Part shown: positions 1 through 8,702 of the stretch, piece after piece
Numbering within the stretch: position 1 is the stretch's first letter
How the letters are laid out: each line of letters opens with the position of its first letter
Source of the DNA: Prevotella sp. UBA3288
GTDB taxonomy: Bacteria > Bacteroidota > Bacteroidia > Bacteroidales > Bacteroidaceae
Direction: 5' to 3'
Assembly: GCA_002361655.1 (NCBI GenBank)
Contig: DETM01000029.1
Coordinates: 561 to 58,610, forward strand
DNA length: 58,050 nt
Notes under the pieces: generated by a model
What the model was told of the DNA's origin: nothing
Seen by the model: only the letters and a program-made list of their open reading frames with translations
Databases searched by the model: none
Translations under genes and position numbers: made by a program

Positions 1-1
1 G

Positions 2-670
2 CGTTTCACGGAGAGTGAGGCGATGCACAAGGAGGCGTTGGAAATCCGTCGCCGTCTTGTTCAAGCCAATCCTCAGGCCTACGAGCCTGATGTGGCTCAG
101 ACGCAATATAATTTGGGACTGTTGAAAGTACAACAAGAGCAATATGCAGATGCCATTACATCCTTTGAGGAAGCACTGGAGATTTATAGGCGTTTAGCAA
201 AAATAAACCCAGCTCAGCAGCAATGGTATGAAGGTTCGTTGTATTATCTTAGTCAGCTCTGTCCTGTGGTTAAAAACTATAGTGCAGCTTATCGCATCAA
301 TCAGGAATGGCTACCCATTCTAAAACAAATATACGAAGAAAATTCAGAGGCTCTGAAAGGTGATTATGCAGCGGCTATAGGCAATCAATCATGGTATGCT
401 ATTTTCATGAAACAATATGCTAAATCCGAGCAACTGGCCCGCGAAGGATTGGCTATTGACTCAACCAAGCACTTCATCTATTCCAATCTTGCCGCCGCCC
501 TGCTCTTCCAAGGCAAATATGCAGAGGCAGAAAAGATTTACCGCCAATATAAATCTGAACTGAAAAACGGTTTCCTCGGCGACTTCCAGCAGTTCGCTGA
601 GGCGGGTGTCATCCCAAAGGAGCGCGAGGAGGATGTGGAGAATATCAGGAAAATGTTAAACGAAGAATAA
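2..670 (+). CDS. TPR repeat protein, 5' end outside the window
   Basis: The reading frame is already open at base 2, so the first visible ATG (23) is probably internal and the true start lies upstream. About 220 residues are visible. They are helical repeats of TPR type, for example 'YNLGLLKVQQEQYADAI' followed by 'EEALEIYRRLAKINP', and a later 'SNLAAALLFQGKYAEAEKIY'. TPR arrays usually act as protein-protein scaffolds. No catalytic domain is visible in this part. The stop lies 7 bp before the TIR gene and the following genes run in the same direction, so it is probably the first visible member of a TPR/TIR/TPR-CHAT operon. Its job is inferred from that context only. Confidence 0.75.
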   Translation, partial: RFTESEAMHKEALEIRRRLVQANPQAYEPDVAQTQYNLGLLKVQQEQYADAITSFEEALEIYRRLAKINPAQQQWYEGSLYYLSQLCPVVKNYSAAYRINQEWLPILKQIYEENSEALKGDYAAAIGNQSWYAIFMKQYAKSEQLAREGLAIDSTKHFIYSNLAAALLFQGKYAEAEKIYRQYKSELKNGFLGDFQQFAEAGVIPKEREEDVENIRKMLNEE

Positions 671-677
671 TATCGAT

Positions 678-1832
678 ATGTCACAACAAGAGTTCAAATA
701 CTTTGCCTTTATCAGCTACAACTCCAAAGATACGGAGTGGGGCAAGCGGGTGCAGCAGAAGTTAGAGCACTACCGCATGCCGGCAACGCTGTGCAGTGAG
801 CACGGATGGGAGCGTACACCTATCAAGCCGGTGTTCTTTGCACCTACGGATATCCAGCCCGGCGGGCTGACGGAAGAACTGCAGGAACGCCTGAGGGCGT
901 CAAGGAACCTGATTGTCATCTGCTCGCCCAACTCGGCACAGTCGGAGTGGGTAGGGAAAGAGATAGAGTTCTTCCATCAGTTAGGTCGGACGAAGCAGAT
1001 ACACTTCTTCATCGTGGACGGAGTGCCACATAGCGGCGACAAGGCTACGGAGTGCTTCAACCCCGTTGTCGACAGGCTGGGGCTGCCCGAGATATTGGGC
1101 GCCAATATCCATGAACAGACACAGACCTATCCCTACACTCGCATACCGTGGGCAAGGATGAACAGGGAGAGGGCATACGTGCAGCTGGTGTCGAAGCTGC
1201 TGGGCGTAGAGTTTGACGCCATCTGGCAGCGGCACAAGCGGCTGCTGATCCAGAAAATGGTGGCGTATGCTGTCGCCATACTGGCTGTGTTGGCAGCACT
1301 CGTCGGAGTATGGCTTGCCAACCAGCCCGTGGATGTCGAAGTCCGTCTGAACGAGGCTTCCGTCCACAACAATCATCTGCCTCCGCTGAGAGACGCCGTT
1401 GTCACGCTTATGTTAGACAACGAGACCAAGACGGATACCGTACAAACGCTTGACGGCTGTGCGTTATTCTCCAACATACCCCATCGGTATTTCAACAAGG
1501 AGGCTCGCATGACGATGACCTGCCAGGACTTTATGAACATCGACACCACTCTTGTCCTGACCAAGGATGTCGTGCTGAATATCCAACGTGATGCGGCTGT
1601 TTACGGCGATGTGCATTTCCGGCTGTGGAATCCGGAGACGGAGCAGGCTGTTGCCGGGACTGAGTTGGAGGTGGCAGGACAGAAAGTTATCTCAGACAAC
1701 AGTGGGCGCGTCTCGCTCTTCGTTCCGTTGGGGGAGCAAAGGAGTGTTTATCAGGTGGCATCTTCCGTGCCGTTGGCAAACGACTCCATCTATATGCCGT
1801 GCGGTCCGGATGACGTTATCTTAGTTAAATAA
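678..1832 (+). CDS. Membrane-anchored TIR-domain protein
   Basis: 384 aa. Residues 6-150 form a TIR domain, with 'YFAFISYNSKD' as the first strand and box 1 and 'SEWVGKEIEFF' carrying the glutamate (Glu95) that is catalytic in NAD-consuming TIR enzymes. A single membrane span lies at about 192-215 ('AVAILAVLAALVGVWLA'). The remaining 165 residues look like beta-rich, carboxypeptidase-regulatory-like domains. With the TIR side cytoplasmic, the C-terminal part would be periplasmic, which suggests a sensor outside and an effector inside. That topology is inferred. Bacterial TIR domains commonly make or degrade NAD-derived signals in immunity. The gene sits 7 bp after the TPR gene and 8 bp before the broken CHAT paralogue, so co-transcription is likely. 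Confidence 0.85.
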   Translation: MSQQEFKYFAFISYNSKDTEWGKRVQQKLEHYRMPATLCSEHGWERTPIKPVFFAPTDIQPGGLTEELQERLRASRNLIVICSPNSAQSEWVGKEIEFFHQLGRTKQIHFFIVDGVPHSGDKATECFNPVVDRLGLPEILGANIHEQTQTYPYTRIPWARMNRERAYVQLVSKLLGVEFDAIWQRHKRLLIQKMVAYAVAILAVLAALVGVWLANQPVDVEVRLNEASVHNNHLPPLRDAVVTLMLDNETKTDTVQTLDGCALFSNIPHRYFNKEARMTMTCQDFMNIDTTLVLTKDVVLNIQRDAAVYGDVHFRLWNPETEQAVAGTELEVAGQKVISDNSGRVSLFVPLGEQRSVYQVASSVPLANDSIYMPCGPDDVILVK

Positions 1833-1891
1833 CCAAGCGTATGAAAAGAAATTCTATCTTATTAGGGCTCCTACTGATATGTATGGCGGCC

Positions 1892-2039
1892 ACAGCGCAG
1901 ACCACCCAGCAGGCAGACAGTTTGCACCAGCGGGGTAGGGAGTTGCTGAACGAAGGAAAGATTGCCGAGGGCCGGGAGTGTACGCGCCAGGCGATGGAGA
2001 TGAGAAAAGCGCTGTTGGGCGAGGTGAGCGAGGACTATA
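1892..2039. repeat. 148-bp direct repeat, left copy
   Basis: This copy matches 3423-3570 over 148 bp with three mismatches by eye, at an offset of 1531 bp. The repeat covers the end of the signal peptide and the first mature residues of the TPR-CHAT gene. The AAA ATPase gene with its own promoter lies between the copies. Confidence 0.9.
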
Positions 2040-2157
2040 GTACGACGGCTTCTGTCATGCCCCTAATTTTTGGACTCCTTTTATACTTATTGATGGTTTG
2101 GACTAATACAAAAAGTGTATGGAGAAATATCCGATGGATAAGTGAAAAATCACAAAT

Positions 2158-2212
2158 TTCACAAGTTTGTGAATCACAAGTTTGTGAAATCCGAAACAAT
2201 TTGCTATCTTTG
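2158..2212 (+). promoter_or_regulatory. Promoter with two tandem dyads, upstream of the AAA ATPase
   Basis: A full Bacteroidota promoter is present: TTTG (2181-2184), 20 bp, TATCTTTG (2205-2212), 19 bp before the ATG at 2232. Just upstream and across the -33 box are two tandem 15-bp units, TCACAAGTTTGTGAA (2159-2173 and 2174-2188). Each is a dyad (TTCACAA-GT-TTGTGAA in the first). The second dyad contains the -33 TTTG, so a dimeric repressor bound there would block transcription. The regulator is unknown. Confidence 0.7.
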
Positions 2213-2231
2213 CACTCAAATATAAGCAGTT

Positions 2232-3359
2232 ATGAGAAAGAGTTTTGTTTACGGAGTAGCGGTTACTGACTATAATTTCACGGGCAGGAAGGATGAAATC
2301 CGACGCTTGAAGGCCAACTTTGAAGGTGGTATCAACACCATTCTGATTTCACCACGCAGATATGGCAAGACGTCGCTTGTGGACCATGTTTGCCGGAATA
2401 TGGACAATAACGACATCATGATTGTCAGACTTGACATATTCGGATGCAAAACAGAATACGACTTCTATAATGCGCTTGTGGCTGCCGTGCTGAAACAGAC
2501 GGCATCGAAGATGCAGCAGTGGATGGACGAGGCCCGCGACTTCCTGGCCCGTTTGACACCCAAGGTGGGCATTCCTATAGACCCGACTTCGGAAATCACC
2601 ATATCGCTGGGCATTACACCTGAGACTCACACACCAGAAGAGATTCTGAATCTCGTGGAACAGATTGCGCAGCGGAAACAGCGTCATATCGTGGTTTGTA
2701 TCGATGAATTTCAGGAAGTGGGCGAGTTTCCAAACAGCAAACAGGTGCAGGGACGGCTACGCGCTGTATGGCAGCACCACCATGACACCTCCTACTGCCT
2801 GTTTGGCAGCAAGCGGCACATGATGAGCACGATGTTCCTCAATCGGAGCATGCCATTCTACCAGTTTGGCGACCTGATATGGTTAGAGAAGATTCCTACT
2901 GCCGATTGGACAGACTATATCGTCAGCCATTTCGATGAGGCCGGTCGTCACATCACTCCGGAAATGGCTGCGAAGATCTGTGATGCCGTTGACCACTATC
3001 CCTCTTACGTACAACAGTTGGCTTCTGTTGTCTTGAATCATGTTGAGCAGGGACAGGCGGTCACAATGGACATCCTTGCGGAGTCGGTGGCAGACGTCAT
3101 CCGTGCCAACGAGGCTTTGTTCATGCAGCAGATAGAACCGCTGACGGTCTATCAGATGAATCTGATGAGAGCCATTGTGTCTGGCATACACGACGGTTTC
3201 AACGAAAAGGGCGTGCGCTCACAATTCGACTTGGGAAGTCCGTCGAACATCGTCAGACTGCGTGATGCCCTCATTGAGAAAGACCTTATCTACTCTGAGA
3301 TGAAAAAACTGTACGTCACAGACCCTGTGCTCTGTCTGTGGTTTAAGAAACGATTCTAA
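2232..3359 (+). CDS. AAA/STAND-type ATPase of the archaeal ATPase_2 kind
   Basis: 375 aa. The Walker A motif is 'SPRRYGKTSL' (residues 40-49), the PRRxGKT variant typical of the archaeal ATPase_2/DUF234-like family. Walker B is 'HIVVCIDEFQEV' (about 155-166). The C-terminal 90 residues look like a winged helix ('SNIVRLRDALIEKDLIY'). Length is usual for the family. These proteins are common, often mobile accessory ATPases in Bacteroidota with no settled function. The gene has its own promoter, lies between two copies of a 148-bp repeat and is flanked by AT-rich sequence, which suggests it arrived as an insert in a TPR-CHAT locus. Nothing visible shows that it works with the TIR or CHAT proteins. 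Confidence 0.85.
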   Translation: MRKSFVYGVAVTDYNFTGRKDEIRRLKANFEGGINTILISPRRYGKTSLVDHVCRNMDNNDIMIVRLDIFGCKTEYDFYNALVAAVLKQTASKMQQWMDEARDFLARLTPKVGIPIDPTSEITISLGITPETHTPEEILNLVEQIAQRKQRHIVVCIDEFQEVGEFPNSKQVQGRLRAVWQHHHDTSYCLFGSKRHMMSTMFLNRSMPFYQFGDLIWLEKIPTADWTDYIVSHFDEAGRHITPEMAAKICDAVDHYPSYVQQLASVVLNHVEQGQAVTMDILAESVADVIRANEALFMQQIEPLTVYQMNLMRAIVSGIHDGFNEKGVRSQFDLGSPSNIVRLRDALIEKDLIYSEMKKLYVTDPVLCLWFKKRF

Positions 3360-3371
3360 AAAAGTAAGCGT

Positions 3372-6365
3372 ATGAAACGAATACCTTTATTTTTTGTTCT
3401 CCTATTGGCATGGGTGGCGATGACAGCGCAGACCACTCAGCAGGCAGACAGTCTGCACCAGCGGGGTAGGGAGTTGCTGAACGAAGGGAAGATTGCCGAG
3501 GGCCGGGAGTGTACGCGCCAGGCGATGGAGATGAGAAAAGCGCTGTTGGGCGAGGTGAGCGAGGACTATATCACCTCGCTGAACAACTATGCGATGACCT
3601 ACGGTATGGAGAAAGACTACCGGAAGGCGGTAGAGTTGCAGGAACAGGTGATGACGCTATGCGGAAAACTGAAGACACCGCATCAGAACATCGGGATGTA
3701 TACTGTAAACATGGGACGGTTCTACTATCTCAACGGCGACAAGACGAAGGCTGCCGTGATGTGGGAACGGGCTATCCCGCTCGTTGAGAAACACGGCGAG
3801 ATCTATGAGTTTCTGCTGAATAGTCTGGGCTCGGTATATAGCGACACCGGCGACCAGCAAGGATTGAGCCGCATCATGGCCCTGATGGAGGAGCACAACC
3901 AGCACGAACTGACGAAGCCCTGCGACGAACCGAAGTGTATGCTGGAGAGGGCACAGTATTATGGCTCAACGGGCGATAATGCCAAGGCGAAGGAATGCTA
4001 CCAGAAAGTCCTTGCGATGAAGATGGACGACGCGATGAAGGTCAACGTCTTTGAGACCTACGCCCGTTTCATGGCTTTTACTGCCAACGACAGACAGACA
4101 GCGGCTGAATACCAGCATCAGGCGGCTCTGCTGAGAAAGGGGATGAAGGGAGAGGATGCCGACTACGCCCAGAGCATGTACTATGCCGGGATGTACTATA
4201 CGTTTGCCATGACAGATGCCGGGTACACGAAGGCTATCCCCTGCATTGACGGGGCTCTGAGCACTTACGAGAAGTTGAACGACGGGGCGATGACGGCCAA
4301 GTGTCAGCAGTTGAAGGGTCATGCCCTTGGCGGTCTTAAGGATTATGCTAAAGCGAAGGAGTGCTACGTCAAGGCCCTTGCCTATTACGAGGCCAACGAC
4401 AAGGAGAACGACGAATATCCCAAGATGATAGAGCGCGTGGCGGCGATGGAGAAGTTCAATAAGGAGTATGAGGCCAGCATCGTCCACTACCGTCAGGCGA
4501 TGGCACTCTTCGAGGCGCGTGGCATGATGCAGGAATATGGCAATGCAGAGAACGGACTGAAACTGTGCTACGCATACGCCGGCAAGCGCATGGAGGATGC
4601 CAGCGACGGCACGTACAGAAACTCCATCGCGGAGGCTCGACAGAAGAAACTGGACGGGATTATTGCTGATGAATTGCAAAATCTGGAGTTGACACGCACC
4701 TACCTTGGCAAACTCGCCTACGCCCGTTCGCTGGGTACCATTGCCGGATGCTATGCCATGAAGGTGGACTACGAGCATGCCGTGGACTACTATCAGCAAT
4801 ACATGGAAAACATTCGCGAAGGCATCAGAGAGGAATTCCGCTACGAGAGTGAGGCAGAGCGCATGCACACCTGGAGCGAAGAGACTACCAACATAGCGGA
4901 ACTGCAGGAGTTGTTGGTGGATTTGCCCGACAGTATGAGCCAGTATCGTGGCAGTCTGGCAGCACTGATGTACGACACGAAACTGCTGTCGAAAGGCATC
5001 CTGCTGAACTCGTCTATCGAATTCGAGAAACTGCTGAACAGCAAGGGCGACCCACAGTTGACCGACATCTACCAACGGACGAAGGCCAACCGCAACGAGA
5101 TAGAGCGCTTGCGGCGCGAGGCAGCATCCGATGCGGACATGGAGCGGATCATCACGCTGACGCAGGAGAACCAGTGGTTGCAGGTGCTGTTGAACGAGAA
5201 GTTCCGTGAGATGGACGATTTTACGCGTTACATATCCTACAACTGGAAGGATGTGCAGAGCAAGTTGGAACCGGGTGACATCAGCATCGAATTTGCATCG
5301 GTGAACGTCTATCTGGATGATGAGTTGACGCACATGATGGCCATCCTGTTGACCAAGGAGATGGCGCAGCCAGAGGCGGTGATGATCTGGGATGAAGAGG
5401 AGCAACAGAAATATCGCGACCTGTTACAGCAGGACAGCGTGTTGTTCACAAAGCCCGACGGCGGTCAGATTGTGTGGGGACGACTGGCGGCCTATCTGCA
5501 AGGGAAGAAAAGGATCTTCTTCTCTGCTGACGGGGTACTTAACAACATCGGCATCGAGTATCTGCCGATGAATGGGAAGCCATTGTCAGAGCAGTATGAG
5601 GTTTACCGGCTCTCGTCAACGAAGGAATTATGCTATCAGCGTGAAAACAAGAAACCGACTAAGGCCGCCCTGTTTGGCGACATCAACTATAATGAAGGAG
5701 CCACCCGTTCTGAGGCCGCTCAGCAATCCTTGATGGCGCTTCGAGGTTTCCGAGGGTCAAGTGATGCCGATGGCTTTGCCGACCTGAGCAATACGCTGCG
5801 GGAGGTGAACGAGATACAATCCATTCTGAAAAACAATGGCATCCAGGATGCAGAACGCTTCCACGACTCAGATGCCAGCAAGTCGGCATTCATGGAATTG
5901 ACCGGCAAGCAAGTAAACCTGCTGCATATCGCCACGCATGGTGCTTATCGCAGCGTGAAGAAGTCGACCGATGCCGAGTCGATGCAGAACAGTCTGCTGG
6001 CTTTTGCCGGTGCCAACCTTGACGATAGCGGCATCGTCACGGCAGCAGACATCGCCACGATGAACCTGCGCGAGTGTGACCTGGCGGTGCTCTCTGCCTG
6101 CGAGACGGGACTCGGCAAACTGGGCGGCGATGGTGTTTTCGGTCTGCAGCGCGGTTTCAAGAATGCCGGTGTGCATACGCTGCTGATGAGTCTGAAGAAT
6201 GTGCCAGACGGCCCAACCGCAGACCTGATGATCAGTTTCTACCGTCATCTGATGGCCGGCTCGTCCAAGCGTGAGGCCCTTGTCAAGGCGCAGCAGGACA
6301 TCCGCAACAAAGGATTCAACGACCCGCAATACTGGGCGACATTCATTCTGTTGGATGCAATCTGA
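3372..6365 (+). CDS. Exported TPR-CHAT protein (caspase-like peptidase fold)
   Basis: 997 aa. A signal peptide ends near residue 20 ('LLLAWVAMTAQ'). Residues 30-500 form a long TPR array. The CHAT domain occupies roughly 620-997, with the catalytic His in 'LLHIATHGAY' (His856) and the catalytic Cys in 'LSACETGLG' (Cys910), so the dyad looks intact. CHAT domains are caspase-fold proteases, often found with TPRs in bacterial conflict systems. Here the signal peptide predicts a periplasmic location, unlike the cytosolic CHAT proteases best studied. The ATG at 3372 follows the ATPase stop by 12 bp. The N-terminus is duplicated in the remnant at 1841. A role with the membrane TIR protein is inferred from gene order. 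Confidence 0.88.
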   Translation: MKRIPLFFVLLLAWVAMTAQTTQQADSLHQRGRELLNEGKIAEGRECTRQAMEMRKALLGEVSEDYITSLNNYAMTYGMEKDYRKAVELQEQVMTLCGKLKTPHQNIGMYTVNMGRFYYLNGDKTKAAVMWERAIPLVEKHGEIYEFLLNSLGSVYSDTGDQQGLSRIMALMEEHNQHELTKPCDEPKCMLERAQYYGSTGDNAKAKECYQKVLAMKMDDAMKVNVFETYARFMAFTANDRQTAAEYQHQAALLRKGMKGEDADYAQSMYYAGMYYTFAMTDAGYTKAIPCIDGALSTYEKLNDGAMTAKCQQLKGHALGGLKDYAKAKECYVKALAYYEANDKENDEYPKMIERVAAMEKFNKEYEASIVHYRQAMALFEARGMMQEYGNAENGLKLCYAYAGKRMEDASDGTYRNSIAEARQKKLDGIIADELQNLELTRTYLGKLAYARSLGTIAGCYAMKVDYEHAVDYYQQYMENIREGIREEFRYESEAERMHTWSEETTNIAELQELLVDLPDSMSQYRGSLAALMYDTKLLSKGILLNSSIEFEKLLNSKGDPQLTDIYQRTKANRNEIERLRREAASDADMERIITLTQENQWLQVLLNEKFREMDDFTRYISYNWKDVQSKLEPGDISIEFASVNVYLDDELTHMMAILLTKEMAQPEAVMIWDEEEQQKYRDLLQQDSVLFTKPDGGQIVWGRLAAYLQGKKRIFFSADGVLNNIGIEYLPMNGKPLSEQYEVYRLSSTKELCYQRENKKPTKAALFGDINYNEGATRSEAAQQSLMALRGFRGSSDADGFADLSNTLREVNEIQSILKNNGIQDAERFHDSDASKSAFMELTGKQVNLLHIATHGAYRSVKKSTDAESMQNSLLAFAGANLDDSGIVTAADIATMNLRECDLAVLSACETGLGKLGGDGVFGLQRGFKNAGVHTLLMSLKNVPDGPTADLMISFYRHLMAGSSKREALVKAQQDIRNKGFNDPQYWATFILLDAI
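3423..3570. repeat. 148-bp direct repeat, right copy
   Basis: This is the right-hand partner of 1892-2039. It lies inside the intact TPR-CHAT gene and encodes the start of the mature protein. Confidence 0.9.
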
Positions 6366-6912
6366 GCAAGGAGATGGCAAGGAGATGGCAAGGAGTAGTT
6401 AGGGCGGATAATATTGAACGAAAAATAAGGATAGTATAAAATGAAACGACATCGACAAGCAATATGATTTACTGCGGAACTGCCTACCGATATGAAGGAG
6501 AAATATGATATGGTTCATGGTGAAGGATTCATGGTTCATGGTTCAATGTTAAAGGCGCACGGTAAATGGTTGACAATAGAATAAGGAAGAAAACAATATT
6601 GGAATATGGAAGAAAATATTATGATAGTCGGAAACAATCATGCCATATCCTATCGCGGTTTAGGCAGAGAAGGATGGCAATCGTTTATTAAGCATAAAAT
6701 TATGCAGACAGACTGGCAAAAATATTGCCCTTTCCAAAGAAAAGCGGCTCGAATGACACATGAATCAGATGTGATGATATTATTCTATTAGGCATCGATT
6801 TGTATTTGTTGTGCATGAGGACAAAACGGAAGATAACATTTGCCAGTTTATTTTTGGCCGTTTCAAGGAAATATGCTAATTTTGCAGGCAAATATCTTAA
6901 AAACGTACACTT
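6366..6912. other. 547-bp intergenic region with micro-repeats
   Basis: The region opens with an 11-bp tandem repeat (AAGGAGATGGC, 6367-6393). It later contains 'ATGGTTCATGGTTCATGG'-type micro-repeats (about 6511-6546). Short frames such as 6606-6791 (61 codons) and a shifted pair around 6440-6580 ('YDLLRNCLP' then 'DMKEKYDMVHGEG') do not look like an intact gene. The second could be a decayed small gene. I see no clear terminator hairpin. The last 60 bp hold the promoter of the next gene. Confidence 0.5.
6853..6884 (+). promoter_or_regulatory. Promoter of the TIR-like/PBP-like gene
   Basis: TTTG (6853-6856), 20 bp, TAATTTTG (6877-6884), with the ATG 28 bp further on. This is a full match to the Bacteroidota vegetative promoter pattern. 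Confidence 0.7.
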
Positions 6913-8367
6913 ATGAAGAAAGATATTACCATTTTCGTGTCGGGCTCAAAGAAACTCAAGGAGCATAGGGTGCGCCTCAAAGCCCTTGTTAATAACCTTA
7001 ACGGGGAGAATCGGATGAAAGGCATCCCTGTCACGCTGAATATGTTTTCGTATGTTAATCTGGGCGATAACCAGACTAACTATGACGATTTTATAAAGAA
7101 CAAGTCGGACATCGTTATATTTCTTGTTGAAGACAGAATAGGCGAAAAGACACGTGAGGAGTTTCTGCTGGCTACGCATGAGCAGAAGAAGACCGGCAAA
7201 CCCAAGAGTCTCGTGTTTATAAAGGAAGCGCAAGTCAAAGCCCCGGAAACCGAAGAGGTGGAGCGGCTTGTCAATGAAAATTCCGATTCCTATTATATTG
7301 ACTATTCTAATTTGGAGGATCTTGAATACAAGGTGAGAGACAGACTCATGCAGGAAGTTGATTCGCTGATGGCAAAGAGTTCTTCGTCGCCGCGTAAGAG
7401 AATCCGGACGCTGAAGTTGTGGGCATGGGTGTCAACGCTTGCTCTCATGTTGCTTTCGTTCGTCGTGCTGTGGAATGTGCTCACTCGTGATGACGATGTC
7501 ACCCTGTTGTTCATTGGTGGCGGATCTGCCGTCCGCTGCTTGGAGGAAAGTTGCCAGGAAATAGGTAATGTTTACGACTATGACAATTCTATCTGCATTG
7601 CCGTGCCGACAAGTTCCTCATGGCCCATTGTTACGAGCGAGGTGATGCAGCACCATGCAGCCAAGGGAAACAAAGGCCCTAAGCCGTTCTACCCGGTGTG
7701 TATGTCGGCTATGAAGGCTGATGAGTCTGATTTCTTGAAGATGAGTAACCGAACCCAGTTCCTGGAAAAGGGGTCTGTCTTGTCCTATTACCTGGGCGAT
7801 GATGACCTGACCATGTATGTCAAGAAGACATTTAGGCATGAGTTGATTGACGGGAAAGACAGTATCGGAGTGGAAGCATTGGCCGCCTTCCTCAAGTCTG
7901 TGTCGGAGCAGAATGTGATGATTTTTACGACAGAGGTGGGCAGTGGCACGCTGACGAACTATCAGCGAATTCTCACTCCGTACGATATCACAGTCTCGAA
8001 AGAGGCGTTGGGTGAACTGGTGGATAAGTTCACCGACCTGACGCCAAAGAGCAAGATTCGGCGCGACGAGACCCCGTATATCATGTTAGGAAGCCATTAC
8101 TACGTAGCCCGTGAAGTGTACGACGAGGGAGACTGCCGCCCCATTATCATCTTGGATGAAAACGGGAAACCTGTCACGAAGACAAACTATCTGTATTTTG
8201 CAGGGTACAATGAGGACGGTGGATCATCGTTCTGGATACCCGATGAGATGGTGGATCTTCTGAAGAAACTTGACCCACGTTTTGGTGATATTGTGAAGAA
8301 CAATCGCATCCCACGTAATAACGAGACCGTCATTGTCTCACTAAACAGTTATTTACCAGAGAAGTGA
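6913..8367 (+). CDS. TIR/DUF4062-like domain, one TM, periplasmic-binding-like domain
   Basis: 484 aa in three parts. Residues 1-145 are a Rossmann-like domain starting '[15 protein letters not shown]', with '[19 protein letters not shown]' further on. This resembles the DUF4062/TIR-like effector fold, with acidic residues near 82-83. One membrane span lies at about 168-189. Residues 196-484 resemble a PstS-like periplasmic substrate-binding fold, with a glycine-rich '[14 protein letters not shown]' start and '[15 protein letters not shown]', the GSGT element seen in phosphate-binding-like proteins. Expected topology is N-terminus inside and binding domain outside. I know no characterised protein with this exact order. 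Function is inferred as a one-component envelope sensor with an intracellular TIR-like effector. The next gene overlaps its stop codon. Confidence 0.65.
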   Translation: MKKDITIFVSGSKKLKEHRVRLKALVNNLNGENRMKGIPVTLNMFSYVNLGDNQTNYDDFIKNKSDIVIFLVEDRIGEKTREEFLLATHEQKKTGKPKSLVFIKEAQVKAPETEEVERLVNENSDSYYIDYSNLEDLEYKVRDRLMQEVDSLMAKSSSSPRKRIRTLKLWAWVSTLALMLLSFVVLWNVLTRDDDVTLLFIGGGSAVRCLEESCQEIGNVYDYDNSICIAVPTSSSWPIVTSEVMQHHAAKGNKGPKPFYPVCMSAMKADESDFLKMSNRTQFLEKGSVLSYYLGDDDLTMYVKKTFRHELIDGKDSIGVEALAAFLKSVSEQNVMIFTTEVGSGTLTNYQRILTPYDITVSKEALGELVDKFTDLTPKSKIRRDETPYIMLGSHYYVAREVYDEGDCRPIIILDENGKPVTKTNYLYFAGYNEDGGSSFWIPDEMVDLLKKLDPRFGDIVKNNRIPRNNETVIVSLNSYLPEK

Positions 8368-8702
8368 TGGCTATGAAGATAGAAGAGTTTATGGCGGGTA
8401 AGTGTTATAGAATAATGAAGAACAACTGTAGCACTCACGCCGTAAAGACGAAACTACCCAACGAACTGGGACTTTATGACATGAGCGGCAATGTGTGGGA
8501 ATGGTGCCAGGATAGGTTTGGTGATTACAGCAGTTCTGCCCAGACGAATCCTACAGGTTCCTCTTCCGGCTCGTCCCGTGTGCTTCGCGGCGGCGGTTGG
8601 CTCGACAACGCCGGGTACTGCCGTGTGGCTGACCGCAGCAACTATGGCCCCGGCCGCCGTGGCAGTTCTATCGGCTTCCGCCTCTCCTCAGTTCATCAAT
8701 AG
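8367..8702 (+). CDS. Mini FGE-sulfatase/C-type-lectin-fold protein with a DGR-like variable tail
   Basis: 111 aa. The ATG at 8367 overlaps the upstream stop (TGATG), implying translational coupling; a GTG at 8364 is also in frame. The family signature is '[19 protein letters not shown]', followed by '[10 protein letters not shown]' and the ending 'GFRLSS'. Normal formylglycine-generating-enzyme domains are over 200 residues, so this is only the C-terminal half. Between the fixed residues RGG.W, CRV, R, P and GFRL, the positions that are Asn codons in DGR templates are occupied here by Leu, Asp, Asn, Tyr, Asp, Ser, Asn, Tyr, Gly, Ser and Ile, nearly all codons ending in C or T. That is the pattern left by adenine mutagenesis of AAC/AAT codons. 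It is probably a ligand-binding partner of the upstream protein, not an enzyme. No reverse transcriptase is in the window. Confidence 0.7.
   Translation: MAMKIEEFMAGKCYRIMKNNCSTHAVKTKLPNELGLYDMSGNVWEWCQDRFGDYSSSAQTNPTGSSSGSSRVLRGGGWLDNAGYCRVADRSNYGPGRRGSSIGFRLSSVHQ
8590..8690 (+). other. Candidate DGR variable region
   Basis: This is the 3' part of the FGE-like gene, in which scaffold residues are fixed and intervening codons are mostly NNC or NNT. A template repeat with AAC/AAT codons at those positions, elsewhere in the genome beside a reverse transcriptase, is predicted but not visible here. Confidence 0.5.

Larger units (their letters stand above)
1841..2269 (+). pseudogene. Truncated 5' remnant of a TPR-CHAT gene
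   Basis: The frame begins with a signal peptide ('MKRNSILLGLLLICMAATAQ'). It then has 46 residues identical to the start of the mature TPR-CHAT protein at 3372, as far as 'LLGEVSEDY'. After base 2039 the similarity stops and about 76 unrelated, AT-rich codons follow to a chance stop at 2269, which overlaps the ATPase start. The TPR array and CHAT domain are therefore missing. The signal peptides of the two copies differ while the next 148 bp are almost identical. That pattern fits recombination between two paralogues, or an insertion event that left a partial copy behind. A short secreted peptide could still be made, but I call it a remnant. Confidence 0.8.

Noticed and set aside
2232..3359. 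A transposase or integrase as the cause of the ATPase insertion
   Set aside because: The only gene between the repeats is the ATPase. There are no terminal inverted repeats or target duplication other than the 148-bp coding repeat.
3966..5405. 479-codon antisense open frame inside the TPR-CHAT gene
   Set aside because: The plus-strand frame has clear TPR and CHAT motifs; the antisense frame has none.
6606..6791. 61-codon open frame in the gap before the TIR-like/PBP-like gene
   Set aside because: No family resemblance, no promoter box and AT-rich chance composition; more likely non-coding.
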